35,527 nt of DNA from Clostridia bacterium (lineage in GTDB: Bacteria; Bacillota; Clostridia; Oscillospirales; Acutalibacteraceae): positions 1 to 35,527 of the forward strand of contig JAKSQM010000016.1 of assembly GCA_024404115.1 (NCBI GenBank), read 5' to 3'. The notes under the pieces were generated by a model, which was not told the origin of the DNA, ran no database searches, and saw only the letters and a list, made by a program, of their open reading frames with translations. Made by a program: the position numbers and the translations under genes. Position 1 is the first letter of the stretch; every line of letters starts with the position of its first letter. Shown here piece by piece: positions 23,505 through 30,656 of the stretch.

Positions 23505-24884
23505 ATGATACGCAAAAAATATTTTGGCGACAGGGCATTTTACCGCTACACAATGAGTGTTGCACTGCCGATTATGATTCAGAATTTCATAACCAACCTT
23601 GTGAATATGCTTGACAATCTTATGGTTGGTGCGGTGGGCACTGAGCCCATGTCGGGTGTTTCCATTGACAATCAGTTGATTTTTATTTATAACCTTGCCT
23701 GCTTCGGAATTGTCAGCGGTGCAGGAATTTTCACCGCACAGTTTAACGGCAAGAATGACAACAAGGGCATCCGCTACACACTGCGATACAAGCTCATTGC
23801 GGTGGCATCAATCAGCCTTATGGCTATTCTTATATTTTTATTTTTTGATAAGGAGCTGATTTCGCTTTATCTTCACAAGGGCGAAACTGCGGGCGATTTA
23901 GATGCAACGCTTCACTTTGCGCAGGATTATCTTAAAATTATTTTGTGGGGACTTTTCCCCTTTGCACTGACGCAGGTTTTTGCAGGCACACTGCGTGAAA
24001 CGGGCGAAACGGTTGCGCCTATGGTAACAGGCTTCGCCGCTGTTTTCACAAACTGCGCACTGAATTATGTGCTGATTTTCGGCAAATTCGGCGCACCGAA
24101 AATGGGCGTTAAGGGTGCGGCAATTGCAACTGTTATTTCACGATTTGTGGAGTGCATCTGCATTGTGATTTATTCATACAGTAAAAAGAAACGCTTCCCG
24201 TATTTTAACAAGGCATTCACAAGCCTTTACATTCCCTCAAAGCTTGCAGGAACAATTACATTCAAGGCAATGCCATTGCTTTTTAATGAATTTTTCTGGT
24301 CCCTCGGTATTTCAATGCTTTCAATGGGGTACAGCCTTTATGGCATAAACGTTGTGGCAGGCTACAGCATTACATCAACTGTTATGAATCTTTTCAACAT
24401 TGCGTTCCTTTCTCTCGGCTCCAGCATCGGCATTTTTGTTGGCAAGGAGCTTGGTGCAAATGAATTTGAAAAAGCTGTTGACACAACAAGAAAAATGGTG
24501 GTATTCTGTGTGGGTGTCAGCCTGTTTATAAGTGCCATCGTTATTTTTGCAGGCGGATACGTTCCGCTAATTTACAAAACAAATGAAGCGTCAAAAAATT
24601 ATGCGGCATATTTCATCAGAACAAGCGGATTCTTTTTGCCAGCAGTTTCAATTTCAAACGCTTCATATTTCACACTTCGCTCCGGCGGCAAAACATGGAT
24701 AACTGTGCTTTTTGACAGCGTGTTTGTTATGTGCGTTACTGTGCCTGCCGTTTTCATTCTTTACAAATTAGGATTGAGCATCTGGGTGCTGTTCCCAATT
24801 ATGCAGTCCCTTGAAATTTTAAAGGCGTCCTCGGGGCTTATCCTTTTGAGCAAAAAAGTGTGGGTAAACAATATTGTTGAATAA
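23505..24884 (+). CDS. MATE family efflux transporter
   Basis: This 459-residue protein has about twelve hydrophobic segments in two similar halves and the MATE N-terminal pattern, ALPIMIQNFITNLVNMLDNLMVG. Further features are GTLRETGETVAPMVTGF in the first half and MSMGYSLYGINVVAGYSI in the second. MATE proteins expel cationic drugs or metabolites using Na+ or H+ gradients. AAAGGAG precedes the ATG. The MFS gene follows after 14 bases, so these two transporters form an operon. The exported compound is unknown. Confidence 0.92.
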   Translation: MIRKKYFGDRAFYRYTMSVALPIMIQNFITNLVNMLDNLMVGAVGTEPMSGVSIDNQLIFIYNLACFGIVSGAGIFTAQFNGKNDNKGIRYTLRYKLIAVASISLMAILIFLFFDKELISLYLHKGETAGDLDATLHFAQDYLKIILWGLFPFALTQVFAGTLRETGETVAPMVTGFAAVFTNCALNYVLIFGKFGAPKMGVKGAAIATVISRFVECICIVIYSYSKKKRFPYFNKAFTSLYIPSKLAGTITFKAMPLLFNEFFWSLGISMLSMGYSLYGINVVAGYSITSTVMNLFNIAFLSLGSSIGIFVGKELGANEFEKAVDTTRKMVVFCVGVSLFISAIVIFAGGYVPLIYKTNEASKNYAAYFIRTSGFFLPAVSISNASYFTLRSGGKTWITVLFDSVFVMCVTVPAVFILYKLGLSIWVLFPIMQSLEILKASSGLILLSKKVWVNNIVE

Positions 24885-24898
24885 ATCAGGAGATTACT

Positions 24899-26140
24899 AT
24901 GCCAAATTATAACCGTACAAAATTCGCCTGCTATTACACATATGTTACAATGGCGGCAACAAACAGCCTGCCTCCCCTGCTGTTTGTTACATTCCACCGA
25001 ATGTATTCAATTTCTTACACGCTTCTTGGTTCACTGCTTCTTGTGAATTTTTTCACTCAGCTTTGCATTGATTTGATTTTCACATTTTTCGGCAACCACT
25101 TTAACATAAAAAAGACGGTCAGAGTGATGCCGATTATAACATCCGTCGGCTTTGCAATGTATGCGTTGATTCCGCTGTTTGCCCCCGAAAAAGCGTTCAC
25201 GGGTCTTGTAATAGGCACGGTGCTTTTTTCGGTTGCGTCTGGTCTTTGCGAGGTGCTTTTAAGTCCGCTGATTGCGGCAATTCCATCTGACACACCCGAA
25301 AAGGATATGAGCATTCTCCACTCGCTTTATGGCTGGGGCGTTGTGCTGGTGGTTATAATCAGCACAATTTATTTCAAGATTTTCGGCACAGAAAACTGGA
25401 TGTATCTTTCGCTTTTTATTGCGGCAACACCCATAGTTTCGTCGGTTCTTTATTTCATTTCACCGCTCCCCGAAATGAGCCTTGCCCCTGCAAGCGATAA
25501 AAAGACAACTGTTAACCGACACAAGGGCATTTTCCTTTGCGCTGTGTGCATTATTTTAGGCAGCAGTTCAGAAAACATTATGACAAGCTGGATTTCAAGC
25601 TTTATGGAAAAAGCGTTGCTGATTCCAAAGGCAACAGGCGATATTCTTGGTATGGCGGTGTTTGCGCTGTTCCTTGCGTTCACAAGAAGTCTGTATGCAA
25701 AATTCGGCAAAAACATCAAATTCACACTTCTTATTGGTATGTGCGGTGCGGCAGTGTGCTACCTTGTGGCAGGACTTTCGTCAAGCGTTGTGGCAGGATT
25801 CCTCGCCTGTATTCTTGCAGGAATTTTCACCTCAATGTTATGGCCTGGAACGCTGATTATGATGGAAAACGAAATGCCATCCCCTGGTGTTGCGGCATAT
25901 GCGCTGATGGCGGCTTGCGGTGATTTTGGTGCTGCAACGGCACCTCAGCTGACGGGAATAATCGTTGACAAGGTATCTGTCAGCAGACTTGCAGCCACTT
26001 TAGGCGAGAAATATTCCGCCGCCCCCGACCAGATAGGTCTTAAAGTAGGTATGCTCTGCGCTGCCGTTTTCCCGATTCTCGGTGCTCTGTGGATGGTATA
26101 TGTAATAAAATCGTTTAAGAAGAAGAAAAAAGAAGAATAA
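24899..26140 (+). CDS. MFS family transporter
   Basis: This 413-residue protein has twelve hydrophobic segments and the loop and helix pattern of the major facilitator superfamily. The central loop is short, charged and located near 200-210 (ASDKKTTVNRHKG). The second half has GSSSENIMTSWISSF and LWPGTLIMMENEMPSPGVAAYALMA, as in Firmicutes sugar-type MFS proteins (fucose permease-like). The substrate is unknown. The C-terminus is very Lys-rich. It is co-transcribed with the MATE gene and ends just before a large palindrome. Confidence 0.88.
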   Translation: MPNYNRTKFACYYTYVTMAATNSLPPLLFVTFHRMYSISYTLLGSLLLVNFFTQLCIDLIFTFFGNHFNIKKTVRVMPIITSVGFAMYALIPLFAPEKAFTGLVIGTVLFSVASGLCEVLLSPLIAAIPSDTPEKDMSILHSLYGWGVVLVVIISTIYFKIFGTENWMYLSLFIAATPIVSSVLYFISPLPEMSLAPASDKKTTVNRHKGIFLCAVCIILGSSSENIMTSWISSFMEKALLIPKATGDILGMAVFALFLAFTRSLYAKFGKNIKFTLLIGMCGAAVCYLVAGLSSSVVAGFLACILAGIFTSMLWPGTLIMMENEMPSPGVAAYALMAACGDFGAATAPQLTGIIVDKVSVSRLAATLGEKYSAAPDQIGLKVGMLCAAVFPILGALWMVYVIKSFKKKKKEE

Positions 26141-26154
26141 AGAACAAGCTTTAA

Positions 26155-26261
26155 GGGGCTGTCGAATTTAGCGCAGACCGAAAAGAAAAAAGGATATGAA
26201 CTTAAACAAATCCATATCCTTATATATTTTCTTTTCGGTCTGCACTAAGGGCGACAGTCCC
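26155..26261. repeat. Large palindrome with hairpin core, copy C, between convergent genes
   Basis: GGGGCTGTCG at 26155 pairs with CGACAGTCCC at 26252. Inside this, TTAGCGCAGACCGAAAAG pairs with CTTTTCGGTCTGCACTAA with one mismatch, and the core AAGGATATG/CATATCCTT closes the loop. T-runs lie on both sides of the core, so it probably acts as a two-way terminator for the MFS and azlD genes. The GGTCTGC arms match the tails of copies A and B at 18.1-18.4 kb. Confidence 0.8.
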
Positions 26262-26263
26262 AT

Positions 26264-26584
26264 TTACATATATTTCATTATTAGCTCGGTCAGAAAAACG
26301 CCCAAACATGATGAAAAGGAGATGACAAGCAGGCTTTTTTCTAAGTATGCCAGGATGAGGGCAATTGCCACACCAACGCAGGCAGACACAACAGATGATG
26401 TTGCGTAGAAAACTGCGGGGAATGTCATAACAGCCAGCACTGCATATGGTACATAATAGAGAAATGACAGGACAAACTGATTTTTAATCTGCTTTTTTAT
26501 AAGCACAAGGGGCAACATTCTGATAAGGTATGTTATACCTGCCATAACAAGAATGTAGATAAAAAAGTTATACTTCATGCTCAT
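26264..26584 (-). CDS. azlD: AzlD-type branched-chain amino acid exporter, small subunit
   Basis: This 106-residue, four-helix membrane protein matches the AzlD family. The N-terminal pattern is MAGITYLIRMLPLVLIKKQI, then YYVPYAVLAVMTFPAVFYAT. It forms a two-component exporter with AzlC for branched-chain amino acids and analogues. It overlaps the end of azlC by 17 bases. Confidence 0.88.
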   Translation of the reverse strand: MSMKYNFFIYILVMAGITYLIRMLPLVLIKKQIKNQFVLSFLYYVPYAVLAVMTFPAVFYATSSVVSACVGVAIALILAYLEKSLLVISFSSCLGVFLTELIMKYM

Positions 26585-27278
26585 TATCCTCCGTTCTGAT
26601 TGGTGCTATCACCGAGAACAGCAGGCTTGCCGCCACGGCGCAGATAATAATTGAAAATCCCTGAGGGATTTTGTGAAGCACGGGAACATAATAGAACACG
26701 CAGCTGAGGGCAATTGCAAAAACAACGCACATTGCCGTTGACTTATGCTTTTTAGACGGAATAAGCACAATTGCGATAAACATTCCGTAAATTGCAACAC
26801 CGAGGGCAGATGTTACCATTGGCGGGAAGATGTCGCCTGCCAATGCGCCTGCAAGTGTGCCAAGGCTCCAGCCAAGGTACGGGGTGAGAATAAGTCCGTA
26901 CATATAATTGCGGTTAAGCTTCTCTGGCTTTGAAGATGCCACACCGAAAACCTCATCTGTGTTGACAAAGGCAAGAATAAAGCGGTCAACAAGGCGGATT
27001 GAAGGGCCGAACTTCTGCGAAAGCGAAACGGACATAAGCGAATATCTTAAATTGATAACCAGCTGAGTTACTGCAAGCTCAATGAGTGTGCCGCCGCCTG
27101 CGATAATGGGCACGGCTGAAAGCTGACCTGCGGAGGTAACATTGGTCATGGAAATTATCAGCGATTCAAAAATTGAAAGTCCGCTGCCGATTGCGAAAAT
27201 ACCGAAGGCAAAGGCGACAGAAACATAGCCGAAACAGATGGGAAGTCCGTCCTTTACCCCTTTAACAAAATCTTTCAT
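26568..27278 (-). CDS. azlC: AzlC-type branched-chain amino acid exporter, large subunit
   Basis: This 236-residue membrane protein shows the AzlC pattern. GVKDGLPICFGYVSVAFAFG lies at the start, SAGQLSAVPIIAGGGTLIELAVTQLVINLRYSLM in the middle, and LAFVNTDEVFGV near 100. With AzlD it should export leucine, isoleucine or valine and toxic analogues. AAAGGAA precedes the ATG. Its promoter (27342-27370) gives a leader of about 55 bases with an AT-rich hairpin at 27305-27329. No regulator gene of the AzlB/Lrp type is adjacent. Confidence 0.92.
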   Translation of the reverse strand: MKDFVKGVKDGLPICFGYVSVAFAFGIFAIGSGLSIFESLIISMTNVTSAGQLSAVPIIAGGGTLIELAVTQLVINLRYSLMSVSLSQKFGPSIRLVDRFILAFVNTDEVFGVASSKPEKLNRNYMYGLILTPYLGWSLGTLAGALAGDIFPPMVTSALGVAIYGMFIAIVLIPSKKHKSTAMCVVFAIALSCVFYYVPVLHKIPQGFSIIICAVAASLLFSVIAPIRTEDNEHEV

Positions 27279-27304
27279 TTGAACATTCCTTTGGGTTAGA
27301 TTTG

Positions 27305-27329
27305 TTTTCTTATATTCGCAATAAGAAAA
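27305..27329 (-). promoter_or_regulatory. Hairpin in the azlCD leader
   Basis: TTTTCTTAT and ATAAGAAAA form a nine-pair AT-rich stem between the promoter and start codon of azlC. It could be an operator or an RNA hairpin; nothing decides between these. Confidence 0.45.
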
Positions 27330-27341
27330 CGCGCGTTGTCG

Positions 27342-27370
27342 ATTATAACACTTAGGGAATGGTTTGTAAA
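27342..27370 (-). promoter_or_regulatory. Promoter of azlCD
   Basis: The minus strand has TTTACA (27365-27370) and TATAAT (27342-27347) separated by 17 bases. Confidence 0.75.
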
Positions 27371-27437
27371 GTGATTTGCAGTATTTTGAATAGGCAGTGC
27401 AATTTTGTACGATGGGGACAAAAGTGTTGTGGATATA

Positions 27438-27466
27438 TTGATATTTGGGTGTTGCTGTGGTATTAT
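27438..27466 (+). promoter_or_regulatory. Promoter of a predicted short RNA
   Basis: TTGATA (27438-27443) and TATTAT (27461-27466) are separated by 17 bases. The predicted transcript starts near 27473, at the base of a hairpin. Confidence 0.65.
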
Positions 27467-27472
27467 AGAGAT

Positions 27473-27546
27473 GAGGTGAGGCTCAGCTCGCCTTGTTTTG
27501 GGCTTGATAGCGGTTGCTGTGGTAGGTGAGCCGCTATCTTTTTTTA
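27473..27546 (+). ncRNA. Predicted short two-hairpin RNA
   Basis: About 74 bases lie between a good promoter and a strong terminator. The first hairpin is AGGTGAG (27474-27480) with CTCGCCT (27487-27493) around a GCTCAG loop. The second is GATAGCGG (27506-27513) with CCGCTATC (27531-27538), followed by seven T residues. No convincing open frame fits; a 17-codon GTG frame exists but has no ribosome site. The RNA ends exactly at the stop codon of a broken small gene on the other strand, so it would be antisense to the 3' untranslated part of that message. The layout resembles type I toxin-antitoxin or regulatory antisense loci, but the facing frame is not hydrophobic. Confidence 0.55.
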
Positions 27547-27657
27547 TTCATTCATAATTCGCTTTACGCTCTCTCTGAGTTCTTCAAGTGTTTCGCACTT
27601 TTCAATCAGTTATAAGATTGCTTTAAGTAAAGCCTCTGTAACATTCACCTTGTCCAT
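27544..27657 (-). pseudogene. Small 36-codon gene interrupted by an in-frame stop
   Basis: With AAGGAAGTGAGG just upstream, the frame reads MDKVNVTEALLKAIL, then TAA at 27610-27612, then LIEKCETLEELRESVKRIMNE and a stop. Both halves are in one frame and together look like a single amphipathic helical small protein, Glu/Leu/Lys-rich. A single base change of the TAA to a sense codon such as AAA would restore it. An AGAGGT/ACCTCT hairpin (27677-27692) lies in the leader. Function is unknown. Confidence 0.6.
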
Positions 27658-27792
27658 TGCCTCACTTCCTTTCGTAAGAGGTGTTTACCTCTGCCTTACA
27701 TATAATACATCTTTTCAGTGTACTCTGTTACTTACTTCCACAATTCGACTAATCGCTTCAGTGAAAAGTGAATAGTGAATAAGTAATAAGTA
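27658..27792. other. Leader of the small broken gene and a TTCACTATTCAC-type repeat
   Basis: The segment holds a leader hairpin (27677-27692) and a GTGAATAGTGAATAAGTAATAAG repeat near 27768-27790. That repeat is the reverse complement of segments near 12.3, 35.15 and 35.45 kb. No gene is seen. Confidence 0.55.
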
Positions 27793-27826
27793 AAAGCGAC
27801 AAACCTCTGACGAAGTTTGTCGCTTT
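27793..27826 (-). terminator. Terminator of ssrA
   Basis: On the minus strand an AAAAGCGACAAAC/GTTTGTCGCTTTT stem follows the encoded CCA end of tmRNA directly. Confidence 0.85.
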
Positions 27827-27827
27827 T

Positions 27828-28176
27828 TGGTGGAGATGGCGGGAGTCGAACCCGCGTCCGAAAATCTATTCCCACAACTTTCTACGGGTATAGTTTATCT
27901 TTTAAGATTCCCCTCAGAGAACGCCGACAAACAGGCTTTCTCCTACGGTAGCCTTTGAGCCGTGATACAGTACAAGGCTACTCCTGTATTCACGTGCACC
28001 ACTGATTGACACCCTTATTCAGACCGTGGTATTTCTGAACAGGATGGGCTGCTTTAAGCAGCCATTAATTTTGTATTGTTGTCGTTTATTATTTATAAAC
28101 TACGGATTTTAAAGTGGTTCCGCACCACTACCCGCTTATCATGGTTCAAAATCCCCGTCGAAATCCTTTCATCCCC
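27828..28176 (-). ncRNA. ssrA: Transfer-messenger RNA (tmRNA)
   Basis: This 349-base tmRNA rescues stalled ribosomes together with SmpB. The 5' GGGGATG pairs with CATCTCC near the 3' end, CCA is encoded, and the T-arm GCGGGTTCGACTCCCGC-type sequence is present. The tag frame ends NDNNTKLMAA at 28054-28086, and its stop lies in the loop of a GGCTGC/GCAGCC hairpin, as usual. The codon before AAC is ATA (28087-28089) rather than the common GCA, preceded by an in-frame TAA, so the resume codon is uncertain. The 5' end touches the smpB stop codon without a gap, implying processing from a shared transcript or a promoter inside smpB. Confidence 0.95.
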
Positions 28177-28635
28177 TTATCTGTTTTTCAATGCTCTTTC
28201 GATATTCCTTGCCGCATCTTTCTTTGCGGCAGTTTCTCGCTTGTCATATATCTTTTTGCCCTTGCAAAGACCAACCTTTAACTTGGCTCTGCCATTGACA
28301 AAATAAACTGAAAGCGGTATGAGTGCAAGACCATCCTGCTTCACTGTGCCATAAAGGCGGTTAATCTCTTTTTTGTGCATCAGAAGCCTTTTAACTCTCA
28401 ATGGATCTCGGTTAAAAATATTGCCGTGCTCATATGCACTGATGTGCATATTATTTGCAAAAATTTCGCCGCCAACAATATTGCACCATGAATCTTTTAA
28501 ATTCACCTTGCCCTGACGCACCGACTTGACCTCTGTGCCGAAAAGCTCAATGCCTGCCTCATACTCTTCAAGAACAAAGTAGTCATGATATGCTTTTTTA
28601 TTCTGCGCAACGGGGGCAGTTTTTTTCTCAGCCAT
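28177..28635 (-). CDS. smpB: SmpB, tmRNA-binding protein
   Basis: This 152-residue protein binds tmRNA and places it in the ribosomal A site. Conserved motifs are [29 protein letters not shown] at the start, [24 protein letters not shown], and [16 protein letters not shown] basic tail ([26 protein letters not shown]) follows. The ATG at 28635 has AAGGAG 8 bases upstream; a GTG at 28641 is too close to that site. It lies between yhbY and ssrA, and its TAA is immediately followed by the first base of tmRNA. Confidence 0.96.
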   Translation of the reverse strand: MAEKKTAPVAQNKKAYHDYFVLEEYEAGIELFGTEVKSVRQGKVNLKDSWCNIVGGEIFANNMHISAYEHGNIFNRDPLRVKRLLMHKKEINRLYGTVKQDGLALIPLSVYFVNGRAKLKVGLCKGKKIYDKRETAAKKDAARNIERALKNR

Positions 28636-28665
28636 AATCACAACTCCTTTCTACTTGAATTATTG

Positions 28666-29073
28666 TTATCTTTTATTGTAATTATTCTCTGATTTTTTGT
28701 AAGCCTTGAATTTTTTTGAAAAATCCTTTGCACCCTTGCCAGTGGATTTTGCTTTTTTCTCAGCTTTTTTCTTCTGAGCTTCTTTTTCACGAAGCTCGGG
28801 ATTTTCTTTATAAAAAATCATTGCGCCGCCGATAACCTGAACAACCTGTGAGCCTGTTCTCTCTGCAATTTCCTCTGCAATATTTCTTGGTGTATCGGGT
28901 GCGGATTCAAGAAGCACTTTGAGCTTTATAAGCTCGTGAACACGAAGTGCGTCGGCAGTCTGGTCAACAAGTGCCTGTGAAACGCCGCCCTTGCCAACCT
29001 GAAAAAGTGGCTCAAGGCTGTTTGCCTGACCTCGAAGCTCTGCTCTTCTTTTGCTTGTCATTTTTTCTGTCAT
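28666..29073 (-). CDS. yhbY: YhbY family RNA-binding (CRM domain) protein
   Basis: The protein has 135 residues. The CRM domain (about 1-97) contains KRRAELRGQANSLEPLFQVGKGGV, with the Gly-rich GKGG loop used for RNA binding, and ends at VIGGAMIFYKEN. YhbY associates with pre-50S ribosomal particles. A Lys-rich, disordered tail of about 35 residues follows, which is longer than in most family members. The start overlaps the end of rdgB by 4 bases (ATGA). Confidence 0.93.
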   Translation of the reverse strand: MTEKMTSKRRAELRGQANSLEPLFQVGKGGVSQALVDQTADALRVHELIKLKVLLESAPDTPRNIAEEIAERTGSQVVQVIGGAMIFYKENPELREKEAQKKKAEKKAKSTGKGAKDFSKKFKAYKKSENNYNKR

Positions 29074-29657
29074 ATTATTTTCTCCAATTCTTCAGCCAGC
29101 AGGCGGAATGCCTTACCTCTGTGGCTGAGTGCATCTTTCTCTTCTGCTGATGTTTCGCCGAATGTTTTGCCGTTCACCTCAAAAATCGGGTCATAGCCAA
29201 AACCGCCGTTACCCTTACGCTCATGGGCAATAGCTCCCTCGCAGGTGCCGTTGACAGCAATTCTTTTGCCATCGGGGAAAACGCAGGTAGCGGCACATAC
29301 AAACCTTGCGGTGCGCTTATCATCGGGAACATCCTTTAACTCGTCAAGGAGCTTATCAATATTCATTTCGTCATTGCCGTGCTCGCCTGCATAGCGTGCA
29401 GAGAAAACACCAGGTGCGCCGTTAAGGTAATCAACTGCAAGACCTGAATCATCTGCAATGCAGGGAAGTCCGCTTTCTTTGCATCCGCTCTCTGACTTGA
29501 TGAATGAATTTTCAGTAAAGGTTGAGCCTGTTTCTTCAACATCTGTAAGCTCAATGCCTAAATCTCTGTCTGTTACTAATTCTATGCCTAAAGGAAGCAG
29601 AATTCTCTGCAGCTCGGCAATTTTATTTTTATTATGGGTGGCTATGAGAATTTTCAT
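29070..29657 (-). CDS. rdgB: XTP/dITP diphosphatase (RdgB/HAM1)
   Basis: This 195-residue enzyme hydrolyses non-canonical purine nucleotides (XTP, dITP, ITP) to monophosphates, keeping them out of DNA and RNA. Signature elements are ATHNKNKIAELQRIL at 5-19, CIADDSGLAVDYLNGAPGVFSARYAG near 65, and GFGYDPIFEVNGKTFGE near 145, with SHRGKAF near the end. It overlaps ftsY upstream and yhbY downstream by 4 bases each, a tightly coupled operon. Confidence 0.96.
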   Translation of the reverse strand: MKILIATHNKNKIAELQRILLPLGIELVTDRDLGIELTDVEETGSTFTENSFIKSESGCKESGLPCIADDSGLAVDYLNGAPGVFSARYAGEHGNDEMNIDKLLDELKDVPDDKRTARFVCAATCVFPDGKRIAVNGTCEGAIAHERKGNGGFGYDPIFEVNGKTFGETSAEEKDALSHRGKAFRLLAEELEKII

Positions 29658-30622
29658 TCTTCCTCACCGCCCTCGGCTGCTGTTTCTTCCTCGTCCTCTT
29701 CATCACGGACAACCTCGTTATCGAAAAGACCCTTTGCAAATGCTTCGGGGTTAAACGGCTGGAGGTCATCTATCTGCTCACCGACACCAACAAACTTAAC
29801 GGGAACTTTAAGGTCATTCTTAATTGCAAGAACAACGCCGCCCTTTGCAGAGCCGTCAAGCTTAGTGAGAACGATACCTGTAATTTCTGCAACATTCTTG
29901 AACTCTCTTGCCTGATTAACAGCGTTCTGACCTGTTGTGGCATCAAGAACAAGGAGGCTTTCACGGTCGTTATAAGGAAGCTCTTTATCAATAATTCTGT
30001 AGATTTTTGCAAGCTCATCCATAAGATTCTTTTTGTTATGAAGTCTGCCCGCAGTGTCGCAGATAATAATATCGCAATCTCTTGCCTTACCTGCCTGAAT
30101 TGTATCATAAACAACGGCGGCAGGGTCTGCGCCCTCTTTATGCTTAACTATATCAACATCGGCACGGTTTGCCCATTCCTCAAGCTGCTCAATAGCGGCG
30201 GCTCTGAAGGTATCTGCCGCACCGAGGATGACTTTTTTGCCCTGTGCCTTATACATGGCTGCCATTTTGCCGATTGTGGTTGTTTTGCCCACGCCGTTAA
30301 CACCGATAACAAGAATAATTGACGGGAGAGTGATAAGTCCCATATCCTCGCCGCCCTCAAGCATCTCTGAAACGATAGCACGGATGGCATCCTTAACCTG
30401 TGCAGGCTTACGAAGGCTCTTTTTAGCCACATAATCACGAAGCTTTTCGCAGATTTCAACAGCGGTGTTCATACCAACATCGCCCATAATGAGAATTTCC
30501 TCAAGCTCGTCATAAAGATCATCGTCTATTTCGTTTCTGCCGTGGAGCATTGTATCAATTGCGCCCGACATACTGTTTCTTGTTTTTCTGAGACCTTTGT
30601 TGAATTTTTCAAAAAGACCCAT
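29654..30622 (-). CDS. ftsY: FtsY, signal recognition particle receptor
   Basis: This 322-residue GTPase docks SRP-bound ribosomes at the membrane. It is essentially an NG-domain protein: the N domain spans about 1-100, then GVNGVGKTTTIGKMA (P loop), DTFRAAAIEQLEEW, DTAGRLHNK, VLDATTGQNA and TKLDGSAKGG. There is almost no N-terminal acidic A domain. Instead the chain ends in a Glu/Asp-rich tail of about 18 residues (RDEEDEEET...). GGAGGT precedes the ATG. It lies 34 bases after dnaA and is probably co-transcribed with it. Confidence 0.96.
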   Translation of the reverse strand: MGLFEKFNKGLRKTRNSMSGAIDTMLHGRNEIDDDLYDELEEILIMGDVGMNTAVEICEKLRDYVAKKSLRKPAQVKDAIRAIVSEMLEGGEDMGLITLPSIILVIGVNGVGKTTTIGKMAAMYKAQGKKVILGAADTFRAAAIEQLEEWANRADVDIVKHKEGADPAAVVYDTIQAGKARDCDIIICDTAGRLHNKKNLMDELAKIYRIIDKELPYNDRESLLVLDATTGQNAVNQAREFKNVAEITGIVLTKLDGSAKGGVVLAIKNDLKVPVKFVGVGEQIDDLQPFNPEAFAKGLFDNEVVRDEEDEEETAAEGGEEE

Positions 30623-30656
30623 AACTCGACCTCCGTGGGTTTAATTTAAAGAAAGA

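Noticed and set aside
26196-26408. 70-codon plus-strand frame over the palindrome at 26155-26261
   Set aside because: It starts inside the palindrome and overlaps azlD in antisense; it is not protein-like.
27305-27370. T-box or amino acid riboswitch ahead of azlCD
   Set aside because: The leader is only about 55 bases with one AT-rich hairpin, and no T-box consensus or terminator/antiterminator pair is visible.
27428-27436. Single TGTGGATAT near-match to a DnaA box
   Set aside because: One isolated 8-of-9 match more than 4 kb from dnaA is expected by chance and does not mark an origin.
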